Assembly: GCA_025655555.1 (NCBI GenBank)
Contig: JAHXIQ010000004.1
Span: 428,965 to 492,964, forward strand
Length of the DNA stretch: 64,000 bases
Direction of reading: 5' to 3'
Source of the DNA: Candidatus Thiodiazotropha sp. (ex Myrtea sp. 'scaly one' KF741663)
GTDB taxonomy: Bacteria > Pseudomonadota > Gammaproteobacteria > Chromatiales > Chromatiaceae
In this document: positions 40,501-49,597 of the stretch, piece by piece
Position numbering within the stretch: the first letter of the stretch is position 1
Layout: each line of letters opens with the position of its first letter
The notes under the pieces: model-generated
The model's input: the letters and a program-made list of their open reading frames with translations, nothing else
Databases searched by the model: none
Told to the model about the DNA's origin: nothing
Made by a program: the position numbers and the translations under genes

Positions 40501-41077
40501 TATCGGTGATCTCAGTCTCGACAGCAATGGTGCACCGGGGCAACGCCGAAGAGGTGTGCCCGTGGTGGTGGCGGGTCTGGTGGTGACCGCTACCCATCGG
40601 CAGACCCAACGGGGTCGCATGGGCACGGTGTTGCTGGACGACCGCAGCGGTCGTATCGAATGCACCCTGTTCAGCGACGCCTATGAAACACACCGGGAGT
40701 TGGTCTCCGCAGACAAGATCCTGGTCGTCTCGGGCGGCCTAAATTACGATGAGTTCCGTGGCGGCCTGAGTATCCGCATCGACAATGTTCTTACCTTCGA
40801 ACAGGCCCGTGCCCACTATGCGGGCCTGCTAAACGTCAGGGTGAAACTCAACGGCCTCGATGCCTCGGGTTTCCGGGAACAGCTACAGCATATACTCAGC
40901 CCCTTCCGTGGCGGTACCACCGGCATCCGTCTCCATTACCAAACAGCCGAGGCCAGCGGCGACATCCTGTTGGGGCAAGAGTGGCAGGTCAATCCTACCG
41001 ACGAGCTATTGCGTCGACTGGAAAAATTGACCGGTGCGGATTCGGTAAAGGTCGACTATCGGAAAAGAGCGTCCTGA
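37565..41077 (+). CDS. dnaE: DNA polymerase III alpha subunit
   Basis: Replicative polymerase. 1170 residues, typical of proteobacterial DnaE1. The N-terminal PHP domain starts FVHLRVHSEYSLVDGLV. The polymerase palm has GPGRGSGAGSLVAYAL and the catalytic acidic motif MPDFDVDFCMDKRDQVIDYV. A helix-hairpin-helix region and an OB-fold (VVVAGLVVTATHRQTQRG) follow. ATG 37565. It follows rnhB as in E. coli, but the usual downstream accA is absent and an Acr3 gene takes that place. Confidence 0.97.
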   Translation: MEATFVHLRVHSEYSLVDGLVRVKPLVKQVAESGMPAVALTDQSNLFALVRFYQAALAAGVKPIAGVDAWIRNPEDANKPFRLVLLVQNQVGYKNLTRLVSRSYREGQHLGRPLMEREWLVDNTDGLIALSAGRYGDVGHALLAGNAAEAEKLLGEWLAMFGDRYYLELHRTGRPDEERCLHETVTLAADYGVPVVATNDVHFLKAEDFDAHEVRVCIHEGRTIDDPRRPKHYSEQQYLRTPEEMQALFSDIPEALQNSVEIAKRCTIELTLGENFLPDFPIPEGMTIEEFLAAESRKGLEWRLARILDTEAADFAEQRKVYDERLQIELDVINSMGFPGYFLIVADFIQWAKDNDIPVGPGRGSGAGSLVAYALKITDLDPIEHELLFERFLNPERVSMPDFDVDFCMDKRDQVIDYVARRYGRDSVSQIITYGSMAAKAVVRDVGRVLGHPYGFTDRVAKMIPFEIGMTLDKALEESDDLKDAYRNDEEVNELIEMAKKLEGCARNAGKHAGGVVISPGLLTDFTPLYCEANGEGLVTQFDKDDVEKVGLVKFDFLGLRTLTIVDWALKAVNAEREKAGQAPIDINVIPMDDEASFRLLKSAATTAVFQLESRGMKELVKKLQPDCFDDITALVALFRPGPLQSGMVDDFINRKHGRAQVAYPHPELEPILKPTYGVILYQEQVMQIAQVLAGYSLGGADLLRRAMGKKKPEEMAKQGEIFRKGAVERGVEEETARYIFDLMEKFAGYGFNKSHSAAYALVSYQTMWLKAHYPAPFMAAVCSADMDNTDKVVPLIDECRRMKLKVEPPQVNLSEYKFTAVDDKTVVYGLGAIKGVGESAIESIIHERNTNGPYDDIFGFCRRIDLRKVNRRVLESLVRAGALDGLGKNRATLMQQLPLALKLAEQHNAMQEVGQNDLFGMGDPQPTEASHAQVIPDDIEEWEEQQRLTAEKETLGLYLTGHPIDRYADELGKVTSSRIGDLSLDSNGAPGQRRRGVPVVVAGLVVTATHRQTQRGRMGTVLLDDRSGRIECTLFSDAYETHRELVSADKILVVSGGLNYDEFRGGLSIRIDNVLTFEQARAHYAGLLNVRVKLNGLDASGFREQLQHILSPFRGGTTGIRLHYQTAEASGDILLGQEWQVNPTDELLRRLEKLTGADSVKVDYRKRAS

Positions 41078-41164
41078 ATCATTGGCCCAGATAGACAACT
41101 GCCCAACCTACAGGCTGAGAAAATTGGTTCATAGTTCGTACATTCACAGGTGCAATAGGTTGAT

Positions 41165-42259
41165 ATGAGAGAAAGAACGTTATCAGTATTCGAACGGTAT
41201 CTGACTCTCTGGGTTCTGTTTTGTATTGCTGGCGGTATAGCCCTGGGGAAACTGGCGCCAGCCATTGCTACGACGTTGAATGATATATCTATTTACCAGG
41301 TATCGATCCCTATTGCTGTCTGCCTGTTTTTTATGATGTATCCCATCATGGTCAAAATAGATTTCACTCAAGTCATCCAATCAGCAAAAACACCCAAACC
41401 AGTTTTGTTAACACTATTTATAAACTGGATCATCAAGCCATTTAGTATGTTTGCGATCGCCTACTTTTTCCTAGGCTACCTGTTCAGAGATTTCCTGCCA
41501 GGCACGGAAGTACTGACCAATGGTGAAGAAGTTGAGCTATGGCGCAGTTATATTGCCGGAACCATCTTGCTTGGCATAGCACCCTGTACTGCGATGGTAC
41601 TGATGTGGGGTTATCTGGCTGAGGGTAATGATGGGCTCACGTTGGTTATGGTGGCCATCAACTCACTACTCATGCTGTTTCTTTACGGGCCATTGGGTAG
41701 TTTGCTGTTGAATGTGAATGCCATGCCCGTGCCTTGGGAAACGATGCTGCTTTCTGTCTCCGTCTATGTGGCATTGCCTTTGGTTGCCGGCTATTTTTCA
41801 AGAAACTGGATCATAAAATACAAGGGTATTGCTTGGTTTAATGAAAAGTTTTTGCACTGGCTGACGCCTGTCAGTATTACTGCACTACTGGTAACTCTGG
41901 TGCTTCTGTTTTCCTTCAAGGGTGGGGTTATTCTTGATAACCCACTCACGATCCTGTGGATTGCCATCCCGCTTCTCATACAAACCGTATTTATTTTCAC
42001 GCTTAGTTACTTCGTTTTTTCAAGATGGTTAAAGCTTTCTTATCAGGATGCTGCGCCGGCATCCTTGATTGGTGCTTCTAATCATTTTGAGGTAGCAATA
42101 GCAACTGCTGTGATCCTGTTTGGCTTGTCCTCCGGGGCTGCGCTGGCTACGGTGGTTGGTGTTTTAATTGAAGTGCCTTTGATGCTTATGCTTGTTTCTT
42201 TATGCAAACACACCTGTTATCTATTCGATGATTGCCATTTGGTTCGTGAGTCGGGCTGA
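41165..42259 (+). CDS. acr3: Arsenite efflux transporter, Acr3 family
   Basis: Inner-membrane As(III)/H+ antiporter, 364 residues, ten predicted membrane segments. The Acr3 signature with its essential Cys is visible in [20 protein letters not shown], and the second conserved stretch is [20 protein letters not shown]. No arsR, arsC or ars promoter-operator is next to it, so regulation is unclear. It begins 87 bases after dnaE on the same strand. ATG 41165. Confidence 0.9.
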   Translation: MRERTLSVFERYLTLWVLFCIAGGIALGKLAPAIATTLNDISIYQVSIPIAVCLFFMMYPIMVKIDFTQVIQSAKTPKPVLLTLFINWIIKPFSMFAIAYFFLGYLFRDFLPGTEVLTNGEEVELWRSYIAGTILLGIAPCTAMVLMWGYLAEGNDGLTLVMVAINSLLMLFLYGPLGSLLLNVNAMPVPWETMLLSVSVYVALPLVAGYFSRNWIIKYKGIAWFNEKFLHWLTPVSITALLVTLVLLFSFKGGVILDNPLTILWIAIPLLIQTVFIFTLSYFVFSRWLKLSYQDAAPASLIGASNHFEVAIATAVILFGLSSGAALATVVGVLIEVPLMLMLVSLCKHTCYLFDDCHLVRESG

Positions 42260-42470
42260 TATGGGTGGCACAACACCGTATTGATGACCATATCAATGTA
42301 AGCATTAACAAAGATCTGGATATCAGCCCTCCTTAGTAGGTGACTGCAACAAGGTAAATGTTAACAGTTGTTTCTGATGTATAGGACACACCAACCGATG
42401 GTGATATATTTTCGTGGGGCTTGATTCATCACAAATCAGCATTCTGTCCGGTTGTTTTCCAGTGAACATT

Positions 42471-43721
42471 ATGAAAAAAATAATACTGCTTATCCTGCTC
42501 TCCTTTAGTACCAGCCTATATGCCACAAATGGTTACTTTTCTCATGGCATCGGGACCAAGAGCAAAGGCATGGCAGGTGCTGGTGTGGCACTGCCCGAAG
42601 ATGCATCGAGTGGGGCGCTGAACCCGGCCAATCTGTCGTTGGTGGGTTCCCGCTTGGATTTTGGAGGTTCGCTCTTCCTGCCCGAACGGGGCTTCCGGGC
42701 GAACGACGATGCGACTGGCCCTGTTCAGATCGCTCCCAATGAATACGAGAGCAAAAACAGCTTTTTTCTGATTCCCCAATTCGCCTATAGCCGACAGATC
42801 GATGAGGTCAGTTCAATCGGACTTGCGGCTGTCCTCAATGGGCTCAATACGGAATACGACGAGGCCATCTTCAGATATTTCCAACGACCGGGTTGGGAAG
42901 CTACAGCCCCCACGGGTGTCGATCTTTACCAGCTTATGCTGCATGTTCCCTATTCATACAAAGCCACAGAGAAGCTGTCATTGGGCGTTGCGCCAGTCTT
43001 GGCTATGCAGGCGTTCCGGGCACGGGGTCTTAAGCCCTTTGGTGCAGTCTCATTCTATCCGGACCAGGTCACCGATAACGGATTCGATTACTCCTATGGC
43101 ATGGGGTTAAGTCTTGGTCTCAACTATCAGCCTACTGATCAGATTGCCTTCGGGCTGGGTGTCCAGTCCAGAATGGCGATGACCGAGTTCGATGACTACC
43201 GTGGTCTGTTTGCAGAGCAGGGGGATTTCGACATACCTGCTTCGTTCCAAGTGGGTGTCGCCATTCAGGCCACGGACGAACTGTCTTTTGCTCTCGACTA
43301 TCAGCGCATCTACTACAGCAACATCGCGGCTGTCGGCAATCCGAACAATATACCGCTGATGATGCCGATACTGGGTGCTGACGACGGGATCGGTGGCGGG
43401 TGGGAAGATGCAAAGATACTTAAAGCCGGTATCCGCTGGCAGTACGATCAAGTCACGGTATTGCGCGCAGGCTATAGCCACAGCAACCAGATCATTCCCC
43501 CAAACCAGGCCTTGCTGAACATACTTGCACCTGCGGTGGGAAGGGATCATTTCTCCGTCGGCCTCACAAGGCAACTGAATAGCGGACATGAACTCACACT
43601 GTCGCTCACACACTCACCCCGCGAAGAAGTGAAAGGTACCAACCCCAATACCAGCGGTCAGACCGGTACGCTCTATATGGAACAGACGGAGCTGGAGATC
43701 ACCTATGGCTGGCGCTTCTAG
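42471..43721 (+). CDS. Outer-membrane transport protein, OMPP1/FadL/TodX family
   Basis: 416 residues from ATG 42471, which begins a good signal peptide (MKKIILLILLSFSTSLYA). An in-frame start at 42414 would put 19 extra residues before it. The mature N-terminus NGYFSHGIGTKSKGMAGAGV is the FadL hatch/plug signature, followed by ALPEDASSGALNPANL. The rest is amphipathic beta-strands ending in aromatic WRF. FadL proteins pass hydrophobic compounds through the outer membrane; the substrate here is unknown. Confidence 0.92.
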   Translation: MKKIILLILLSFSTSLYATNGYFSHGIGTKSKGMAGAGVALPEDASSGALNPANLSLVGSRLDFGGSLFLPERGFRANDDATGPVQIAPNEYESKNSFFLIPQFAYSRQIDEVSSIGLAAVLNGLNTEYDEAIFRYFQRPGWEATAPTGVDLYQLMLHVPYSYKATEKLSLGVAPVLAMQAFRARGLKPFGAVSFYPDQVTDNGFDYSYGMGLSLGLNYQPTDQIAFGLGVQSRMAMTEFDDYRGLFAEQGDFDIPASFQVGVAIQATDELSFALDYQRIYYSNIAAVGNPNNIPLMMPILGADDGIGGGWEDAKILKAGIRWQYDQVTVLRAGYSHSNQIIPPNQALLNILAPAVGRDHFSVGLTRQLNSGHELTLSLTHSPREEVKGTNPNTSGQTGTLYMEQTELEITYGWRF

Positions 43722-43790
43722 GTTTATCTGCCACCAAGGATAGAGAGCAATCGATCATTCCCACACCTTCCCTTGATATATTTATCAACT

Positions 43791-43820
43791 CGTAGGTTGG
43801 GCCGACGAAGAAGGCCCAAC
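43791..43820. repeat. GTAGGTTGGGCC palindromic repeat, copy 2 (partial)
   Basis: Arms GTTGGGCC (43796-43803) and GGCCCAAC (43813-43820) around a 9-base loop; the outer GTAG has no partner on the right. Same family as copies 1 and 3. Confidence 0.8.
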
Positions 43821-43857
43821 ATCTCCATTACAAACTTTTCGAACCAGCCACAGGAAA

Positions 43858-43898
43858 GCGTGTAGGTTGGGCCTCCTACGTCGGCCCAACCTACACGC
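43858..43898. repeat. GTAGGTTGGGCC palindromic repeat, copy 3
   Basis: The best copy: a perfect 16-base inverted repeat, GCGTGTAGGTTGGGCC (43858-43873) and GGCCCAACCTACACGC (43883-43898), with a 9-base loop. It lies between convergent fadL-type and glutaredoxin-type genes, where it could also act as a bidirectional terminator. Confidence 0.9.
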
Positions 43899-43936
43899 TA
43901 ACCCTTAAATAGCCATGACCCATATTTTTATTCATC

Positions 43937-44548
43937 CTAACTACGGGGCGGTGAAAGTGAGCACTGGCCACGTTCCGGATTCGGTTCCACATGTTTATGG
44001 ACATGTTGTTCCAGTTGGTCGGCGCCACCGATATAGTTGCCATCGAGCCAGATCTGCGGCACGGTGACCGGGGTCTTCGGACCTATTAGCGGTTTGACCC
44101 GCCCAAGCATCTCGTAGAGTGCCCGTGGAATGGAAACGACATCGTGATAGGTATAGGGGATTCCTGCATCTTCCAGATAACCTTTGGCGCGTTTGCAGTG
44201 GGGACAGGTATCTTTGCCGAACAAGTGGTTGCCGCTGATCGCATGTTTCTTGACCGATGCCTCGATAACCGCCTGTGTCAGTACACCGCGATTTAAGGCG
44301 TGTCCCTGGCTGATCACCCGATCTTCTACCATGACGATCGGCGCATGCCAGCCGCCCCGCCTCAATGGACGCCACCACCAGGTCAGCCAGTCAAGTATTT
44401 CCAACTTGATCGGAATACCTTCCAGTTCATGGAGAAACGTGTCTTCCAGAACATCTTTGGTCAGCGAGCATTCACCACAGGGGATTTTAACTTTGAACGG
44501 TCCCCAGTTTCCTGCCCAGCGGTAGAGGGTGATGTGCACCGGTTCCAT
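43937..44548 (-). CDS. Tandem thioredoxin-like/glutaredoxin domain protein
   Basis: 203 residues, no signal peptide. The first domain (about 1-100) has CGEC (C24, C27) and a cis-proline-type APIVMVEDRVISQG. The second (about 107-190) is a glutaredoxin with CPHC at 115-118, then TVPQIWLDGNYIGGADQLE, the classic glutaredoxin glutathione-binding end. A dithiol oxidoreductase role in the cytoplasm is inferred. The downstream minus-strand neighbour is the palindrome at 43858. MsrAB lies just upstream on the same strand, so a shared redox-repair theme is plausible. Confidence 0.8.
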   Translation of the reverse strand: MEPVHITLYRWAGNWGPFKVKIPCGECSLTKDVLEDTFLHELEGIPIKLEILDWLTWWWRPLRRGGWHAPIVMVEDRVISQGHALNRGVLTQAVIEASVKKHAISGNHLFGKDTCPHCKRAKGYLEDAGIPYTYHDVVSIPRALYEMLGRVKPLIGPKTPVTVPQIWLDGNYIGGADQLEQHVHKHVEPNPERGQCSLSPPRS

Positions 44549-44592
44549 AACTAACCTCTGTTATTGATATCATCACAGCCCTCCATTCGGAG

Positions 44593-45747
44593 TTAATAGC
44601 TCACAGCCACCCTAGTGGAGAACAGTTCCAGGTATTCTGAATAGCCTTCCGATTCCATCTGCGCTTTGGGCACAAACCGCATGGCTGCAGAATTCATACA
44701 ATATCGCAGACCTGTCGGAGCCGGACCATCGTCAAAGAGATGGCCGAGATGTGAGTCGCCGATACGGCTACGGATCTCAGTACGCACACCAAACAGCTTC
44801 CAATCCTCTCTCTCCGTCACCACCTCTGGTTCAATGGGTTTGGTGAAACTGGGCCAACCAGTACCCGATCTGTATTTATCGCTAGACGAGAAAAGAGGTT
44901 CACCTGTCACTACGTCGACGTAGATCCCTTCCCGCTTTTCATTCCAGTAGGCATTATTGAAAGGTGACTCTGTACCATCCTCCTGAGTCACCCGGTATTG
45001 TAGTGGGGTCAGTATATCCCTGATAACTTCCTCGGATGGTTTGCTGTAGTGGACTTTCTTCCTACCTGATTCGGCCTCTTCAACAGGCTCATCACGGAAT
45101 TGGGTGTAGTCCACATAACGCTCATCTCCCCAGTGCTTATCGACGAACTGATAACGGCCGGAGTTGTATGTATAGAATTTATACCGGACCGGATTTTTCT
45201 TGTAGTAATCCTGGTGCTTCTTCTCCGCCTTGTAGAATTTCGTGAACGGCACAATCTCAATGGTTACCGGTTTCTTATAGCGTCCCGAGGCAGCCAGTTC
45301 ATCGCGGGAACGTTCCGCAATCTTTTTCTGTTCGGTATTGTGATAAAAGATGGCGGGTCGGTATGGCGTGCCGCGGTCGTAGAACTGCCCCTGGGAATCG
45401 GTGGGATCCATCATTCGCCACAGGCCCTGAATCAAGCCTGAGTAGCTGATGATATCGGGATCGTAATAGACCTGCACAGCCTCGGTATGCCCGGTTCCTC
45501 CTCTTGCGACTTTCCGGTAGGTCGGGTTTTCGTCCGTACCGCCGCTATAGCCGGAAACGGCCTCTTTGACCCCAGGTAGTTTTTCAAATCCGGACTCGAC
45601 ACACCAGAAACAGCCGCCGGCAAAAGTCGCGACCGACAATCCTGGCGGTATCTCTTCTGATAATTCCACCCGCTCAGACACCGAATTGGTGCAACCGGAC
45701 AACAAAGCTATCATCCCCAGCAGGCCGCTCCACAGAGTAAATTTCAT
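44593..45747 (-). CDS. msrAB: Lipoprotein methionine sulfoxide reductase, MsrA-MsrB fusion
   Basis: 384 residues. Lipoprotein signal with lipobox LLSGC (Cys 19). The MsrA domain has GCFWCVE with catalytic C46. The MsrB domain starts near residue 230 and has [18 protein letters not shown] and RYCMNSAAM, where the Cys is catalytic. MsrB lacks the two CxxC zinc motifs found in E. coli MsrB, as in several fused forms. It would repair both sulfoxide epimers in envelope proteins. The electron donor is not evident; the thioredoxin/glutaredoxin gene downstream is probably cytoplasmic. Confidence 0.94.
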   Translation of the reverse strand: MKFTLWSGLLGMIALLSGCTNSVSERVELSEEIPPGLSVATFAGGCFWCVESGFEKLPGVKEAVSGYSGGTDENPTYRKVARGGTGHTEAVQVYYDPDIISYSGLIQGLWRMMDPTDSQGQFYDRGTPYRPAIFYHNTEQKKIAERSRDELAASGRYKKPVTIEIVPFTKFYKAEKKHQDYYKKNPVRYKFYTYNSGRYQFVDKHWGDERYVDYTQFRDEPVEEAESGRKKVHYSKPSEEVIRDILTPLQYRVTQEDGTESPFNNAYWNEKREGIYVDVVTGEPLFSSSDKYRSGTGWPSFTKPIEPEVVTEREDWKLFGVRTEIRSRIGDSHLGHLFDDGPAPTGLRYCMNSAAMRFVPKAQMESEGYSEYLELFSTRVAVSY

Positions 45748-46291
45748 CGTACTATCCTCAAAATATCCATTAAGTTAGGTGTAAATATGAATAGTAAAGT
45801 TCACCGGCCTATCACGAGAAAATCACAATTTCATCGTTGGAAAAGAATGAGACAAGAGACTTACGTTACCATTTGATACGCGCAGATAACGCATTAATTT
45901 AATTAGGGAAATAGTGCTGATGCTTCTATTATTTCAAAAGATGTACCGGGACACACTGAAACTCACCCCCCTCCAGATCGGATCAGTTCGGTTGAATTCC
46001 TGTAGTCTACTCGGCGATCTGCGCTCTTCCACTGTGAATTCTGCGGAGAATAGGTTTTGAGACATGGTATGACTTCTTGTCTCTATTCTTGATCGCTTTC
46101 CATGACCGCAAACTATTGGAATAACCACGTTGTCATGACTGTCTGCTGACTGTCATTGACCTGCAATTGGGATAATTGGTCTGGATAGTGATTTGCCTAT
46201 ATAATCCCCTCCGCTTATTTATAAGCTTGACTCATAGTCTGTAACGGGCAGATGCCCTCGTTGTTAGTTTATCCAAAGGAAGGAGCGATCT
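45748..46291. other. Intergenic region between divergent msrAB and small lipoprotein gene
   Basis: About 540 bases. It should hold the msrAB promoter (minus) and the promoter called at 46176-46205 (plus). A 64-codon minus-strand frame within it has no recognisable features and I do not call it. Confidence 0.6.
46176..46205 (+). promoter_or_regulatory. Predicted sigma-70 promoter for small lipoprotein gene
   Basis: TATAAT at 46200-46205 with a TTGGTC -35 candidate at 46176-46181 (18-base spacer). The leader to ATG 46292 would be about 80 bases and carries AAGGAAGGAG just before the start. Confidence 0.5.
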
Positions 46292-46690
46292 ATGCGAACT
46301 CTCGTACCATTCACCCTATTGTCTGCCTGCTGTGTTCTGGCAGCTTGTTCCACCGCCCCGAAAATCGCACAAGAGAAAACCGTCGAAACGGCTAAAGAAG
46401 TCCTCCGTTTTGGCGGGCAGTACGATGTCGACCACAATCAACTACAGTTGACCATCAATGACGATCCCGTCATGCGTGGGAGCTTTCCCCCTTATACGCC
46501 GGTGCAGAATCTGAATGCCGACTACAAGGGTATGAAGGTCAGCAGCAGGTGCTATTTTGGCTCTGTACTGAGTAGTGAGGGCGGTGTCTTCGGACGGGTT
46601 GCTGGCGCCATTAAGGCGGCAAAAGCGAAGTCTGGTGACAAGTGTGAGATTTTTATTGACGGAAAGTCGGTTGAGAATCTTTACTTCTAA
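46292..46690 (+). CDS. Small lipoprotein of unknown function
   Basis: 132 residues. Lipobox LAAC with Cys at 19, followed by Ser, so outer-membrane sorting is likely. A strong ribosome binding site (GGAAGGAG) precedes ATG 46292. The mature part has SSRCYFGSVLS and DKCEIFIDG, so one disulfide between two conserved-looking cysteines is possible in the periplasm. I do not recognise the family. It has its own promoter and terminator and appears monocistronic. Confidence 0.8.
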   Translation: MRTLVPFTLLSACCVLAACSTAPKIAQEKTVETAKEVLRFGGQYDVDHNQLQLTINDDPVMRGSFPPYTPVQNLNADYKGMKVSSRCYFGSVLSSEGGVFGRVAGAIKAAKAKSGDKCEIFIDGKSVENLYF

Positions 46691-46708
46691 TTATTTCGTT
46701 TGAAATGT

Positions 46709-46749
46709 CTCTCTGTCCCAAGGATCTGCCAAGGGGCAGAGAGTCTTTT
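46709..46749 (+). terminator. Rho-independent terminator after small lipoprotein gene
   Basis: CTCTCTGTCCC pairs with GGGGCAGAGAG (11 bp, one G-T wobble) around a 13-base loop, followed by TCTTTT. It starts 18 bases after the stop codon at 46690. Confidence 0.8.
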
Positions 46750-46950
46750 GCACAACAGGAAAGCATCCTTCAACCGGTGGATACCGCTGTTTGGGTCCTA
46801 TGCAGATCACACGCGTTTGGCATTACCCTGGCCTGTAAATTTCAGTGACATCTGGTGCAACGTCATGCGGCGATTGCTGCAATTTTCCGTAATGAAGCTT
46901 AGAATTCCCTGACACACACCATTGGTGAACCTGCAAGAGGGATATTAGCA

Positions 46951-47541
46951 ATGACAACTACGATCGTGATACTGGTCATTATTCTGGGTGTCATCGGATT
47001 TGGCGTCGGCATGTACAACAAGCTCATCGCCGGGCGTAACCGCTTTCAAAACGCCTTTGCCCAGATCGATGTTCAACTCACCCGTCGGCACGACCTGATC
47101 CCCAATCTGGTAGAGACGGCCAAGGGCTATATGAAACATGAGAAGGAGACCCTGGAAGCCGTTATCGAGGCGCGCAACCGTGCGGTCAGCGGTCTGCAAC
47201 AGGCGGCCAAAGATCCTTCCAACCCTGAAGCGATGAAGCAGCTCGCTGAAGCGGAGCAGGGACTTAGCGGCGCACTGGGACGCCTGTTTGCCCTGGCTGA
47301 GGCCTACCCCGATCTCAAGGCCAATGAGAATATGATGCAGCTCTCCGAAGAGCTCGTCAGTACCGAAAACAAGGTGGCATTTTCCCGCCAGGCCTATAAC
47401 GACTCGGTGATGCAGTACAACATCGACCGTGAATCCTTTCCAAGTAATCTGATCTCCAGCTGGTTCCGTTTTGAAGCAGCACAGTTGCTTGAGATCGAGG
47501 ACGAAGTCAAACGCGAGGTGCCCAAGGTCTCGTTCAGCTAG
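46951..47541 (+). CDS. lemA: LemA family protein
   Basis: 196 residues. One N-terminal membrane helix (about 4-22), then the LemA helical domain with the hallmark NRFQNAFAQIDVQLTRRHDL and LIPNLVETAKGYMKHE. The later FPSNLIS..WF region is also typical. The biochemical role of LemA is not established. The M48 peptidase gene starts 15 bases after it; LemA and HtpX-like peptidases are often neighbours. Confidence 0.93.
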   Translation: MTTTIVILVIILGVIGFGVGMYNKLIAGRNRFQNAFAQIDVQLTRRHDLIPNLVETAKGYMKHEKETLEAVIEARNRAVSGLQQAAKDPSNPEAMKQLAEAEQGLSGALGRLFALAEAYPDLKANENMMQLSEELVSTENKVAFSRQAYNDSVMQYNIDRESFPSNLISSWFRFEAAQLLEIEDEVKREVPKVSFS

Positions 47542-47556
47542 AGCCTGATAACACCC

Positions 47557-49482
47557 GTGAATTTTTTCGAGCATCAGGACGAAGCCAAACGCAACACCCG
47601 GAAACTGGTGTTGCTGTTTATGCTTGCGGTAATCGCCATCATCATTGCCATTGATGCTGTGCTGCTGTTCCTGTTTGGCAGTGTGCTCAGCGAGCCAATG
47701 GTTTCTGCCCCCAATACACTTGCTGGTCTTATCTCGGCCAACAGTTCCGTGTTGCTGTTTGGCGCGGGAGGCACAGGTACCGTGATTGGCCTGGCCAGTC
47801 TCTATCGAAACGCCAGCCTGAAAGATGGTGGGGGTTCTGTGGCCAGACAGATGGGTGGTGTCCCTGTGGAGGCCGATCCGAAGGATCCGCTGCGCCAGCG
47901 GTTGCGTAATGTGGTGGAAGAGATCGCTATCGCCTCCGGTGTCCCGGTACCTGAGATCTATATTCTGGAGCAGGAAGCCGGCATCAATGCCTTTGCCGCC
48001 GGCTTTTCACCCAGCGATGCGGCTGTAGCGGTCACGCGGGGCACGCTGGAGAGCCTGAATCGTGAGGAACTGCAAGGTGTCATCGCCCATGAGTTCAGCC
48101 ATATCTTCAATGGCGACATGCGGCTCAATATCCGCTTGATGGGGGCGCTGTTCGGGATTCTGATATTAGCCATTGCCGGACGGCGGATTCTCTCGGGTAT
48201 GCGCTTCTCTTCCCGTTCAAAAAATAACGGCGGCAATGCGATCATGCTGTTCGCCGTTGCCCTCATGGCAATCGGTTACATCGGTCTGTTTTTCGCCCGC
48301 TGGATCAAGGCAGCCGTCTCCCGGCAACGGGAGTACCTGGCCGATGCCTCTGCCGTGCAGTTTACCCGCAATCCACAGGGCATTGCCGGTGCACTGAAAA
48401 AGATCGCAGTCCACAGCCAAGGCGCGGTGCTGGAGAAAGACAGCGAAGAGGTTGCTCACATGCTGTTCGGTCAGGGCAGCAGTGCCGCCATGCTTGCGAC
48501 CCACCCACCGATCGTCGAACGTATCCAACGCATAGAACCCGGGTTCAGGGAAGAGGAGTTGGATGATATTGCCAAACGCCTCAGTCGCCGTACACGTCGC
48601 GAGGCTGAGCAGGAGCAGCGTGAATCGAAGCAGTCTTCCCGGCGTGCGCCTTTCGATCCACGCAATATTATAGAAGGCATCGGACAACCCGACTGGGAAC
48701 GTATTGTCGCCGCCGCAGCGATAGCCGCCGCACTCCCCGTCAGCCTGGTTTCCGCAGCCCGCTCCACTGAGTGGGCGCCTGAGTTGTTACTCTGTGTGCT
48801 GCTGGACGATGACGAAACAATCCGCGATCAACAGCTTTTCACCATCAGCAAAAAACTTGGCGCAGAGAGTGAAACACAAGTGCGTTATCTGCTGACGTCC
48901 GCGATGCCGATCCTCCCAGAGCAACGCCTACCGCTTTTGGAGATCGCTTTCTCAGCCCTTAAACGTCGACCCGGTGAATTTATCCACCGCATGCTGGAAA
49001 CGGTGACTGACATCGTGCACCTGGATGGCAAAGTCGAAGTCTTTGAATTTCTACTGGCAAAGGTAATCAGCCTGCACCTGACTGATGCAAAGAACCCCTC
49101 ACAAAGCCGCACGGGTGGCCGCTACCTGCTGACGGACCTGGCACAGTCGGTACAAGATGTGATTGCCATCCTGGCAGATCATGGCCATAGCGATATGACT
49201 TTGGTGGAAAAAAGCTACCAAGCAGGCATCAAAAGCATAGGTTTTGAGCAGGCTCCAATGCAGCTACCTGCCGACTGGCCAAGCGCATTGGACAAAGCAC
49301 TGAGCAATTTGGATCTACTTAAGATAAAAGAGAAAGAGCGTCTCATCACAGCACTGGTAGAGACAATCCTCAGCGACACCCATGTTGCCACTCAAGAGTT
49401 GGAACTGCTGCGGGCCATAGGATCGGCACTCCATGTGCCACTACCGTTACTGAGTCAGGATACTCCTGCTTCAAGCGGATAG
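47557..49482 (+). CDS. M48 family metallopeptidase, HtpX-like, with C-terminal TerB-like region
   Basis: 641 residues from GTG 47557. Two membrane helices (about 18-45 and 57-80) precede the peptidase domain with zinc motif HEFSH (178-182), and the third ligand is expected in SRQREYLADASAVQF. More helices lie near 195-250. The C-terminal ~270 residues are cytoplasmic-looking helices with HLDGKVEVFEFLLAKVI, reminiscent of TerB/DjlA-type domains. Likely inner-membrane protein quality control together with LemA. It is much longer than E. coli HtpX (about 290). Confidence 0.9.
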   Translation: MNFFEHQDEAKRNTRKLVLLFMLAVIAIIIAIDAVLLFLFGSVLSEPMVSAPNTLAGLISANSSVLLFGAGGTGTVIGLASLYRNASLKDGGGSVARQMGGVPVEADPKDPLRQRLRNVVEEIAIASGVPVPEIYILEQEAGINAFAAGFSPSDAAVAVTRGTLESLNREELQGVIAHEFSHIFNGDMRLNIRLMGALFGILILAIAGRRILSGMRFSSRSKNNGGNAIMLFAVALMAIGYIGLFFARWIKAAVSRQREYLADASAVQFTRNPQGIAGALKKIAVHSQGAVLEKDSEEVAHMLFGQGSSAAMLATHPPIVERIQRIEPGFREEELDDIAKRLSRRTRREAEQEQRESKQSSRRAPFDPRNIIEGIGQPDWERIVAAAAIAAALPVSLVSAARSTEWAPELLLCVLLDDDETIRDQQLFTISKKLGAESETQVRYLLTSAMPILPEQRLPLLEIAFSALKRRPGEFIHRMLETVTDIVHLDGKVEVFEFLLAKVISLHLTDAKNPSQSRTGGRYLLTDLAQSVQDVIAILADHGHSDMTLVEKSYQAGIKSIGFEQAPMQLPADWPSALDKALSNLDLLKIKEKERLITALVETILSDTHVATQELELLRAIGSALHVPLPLLSQDTPASSG

Positions 49483-49597
49483 GTGTTATTCATAGCACTG
49501 ATGTGAGGTTGATAGAGAGCCGGCGATGCCAAATCCTTCAAAAGGTGGGCACTGTTTATGGAATGCTATCTATTGAATGGAAAAGGAGAACTACTAA

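Noticed and set aside
45934..46128. 64-codon minus-strand frame between msrAB and the small lipoprotein
   Set aside because: No ribosome binding site, no motif, and it covers the likely regulatory region.
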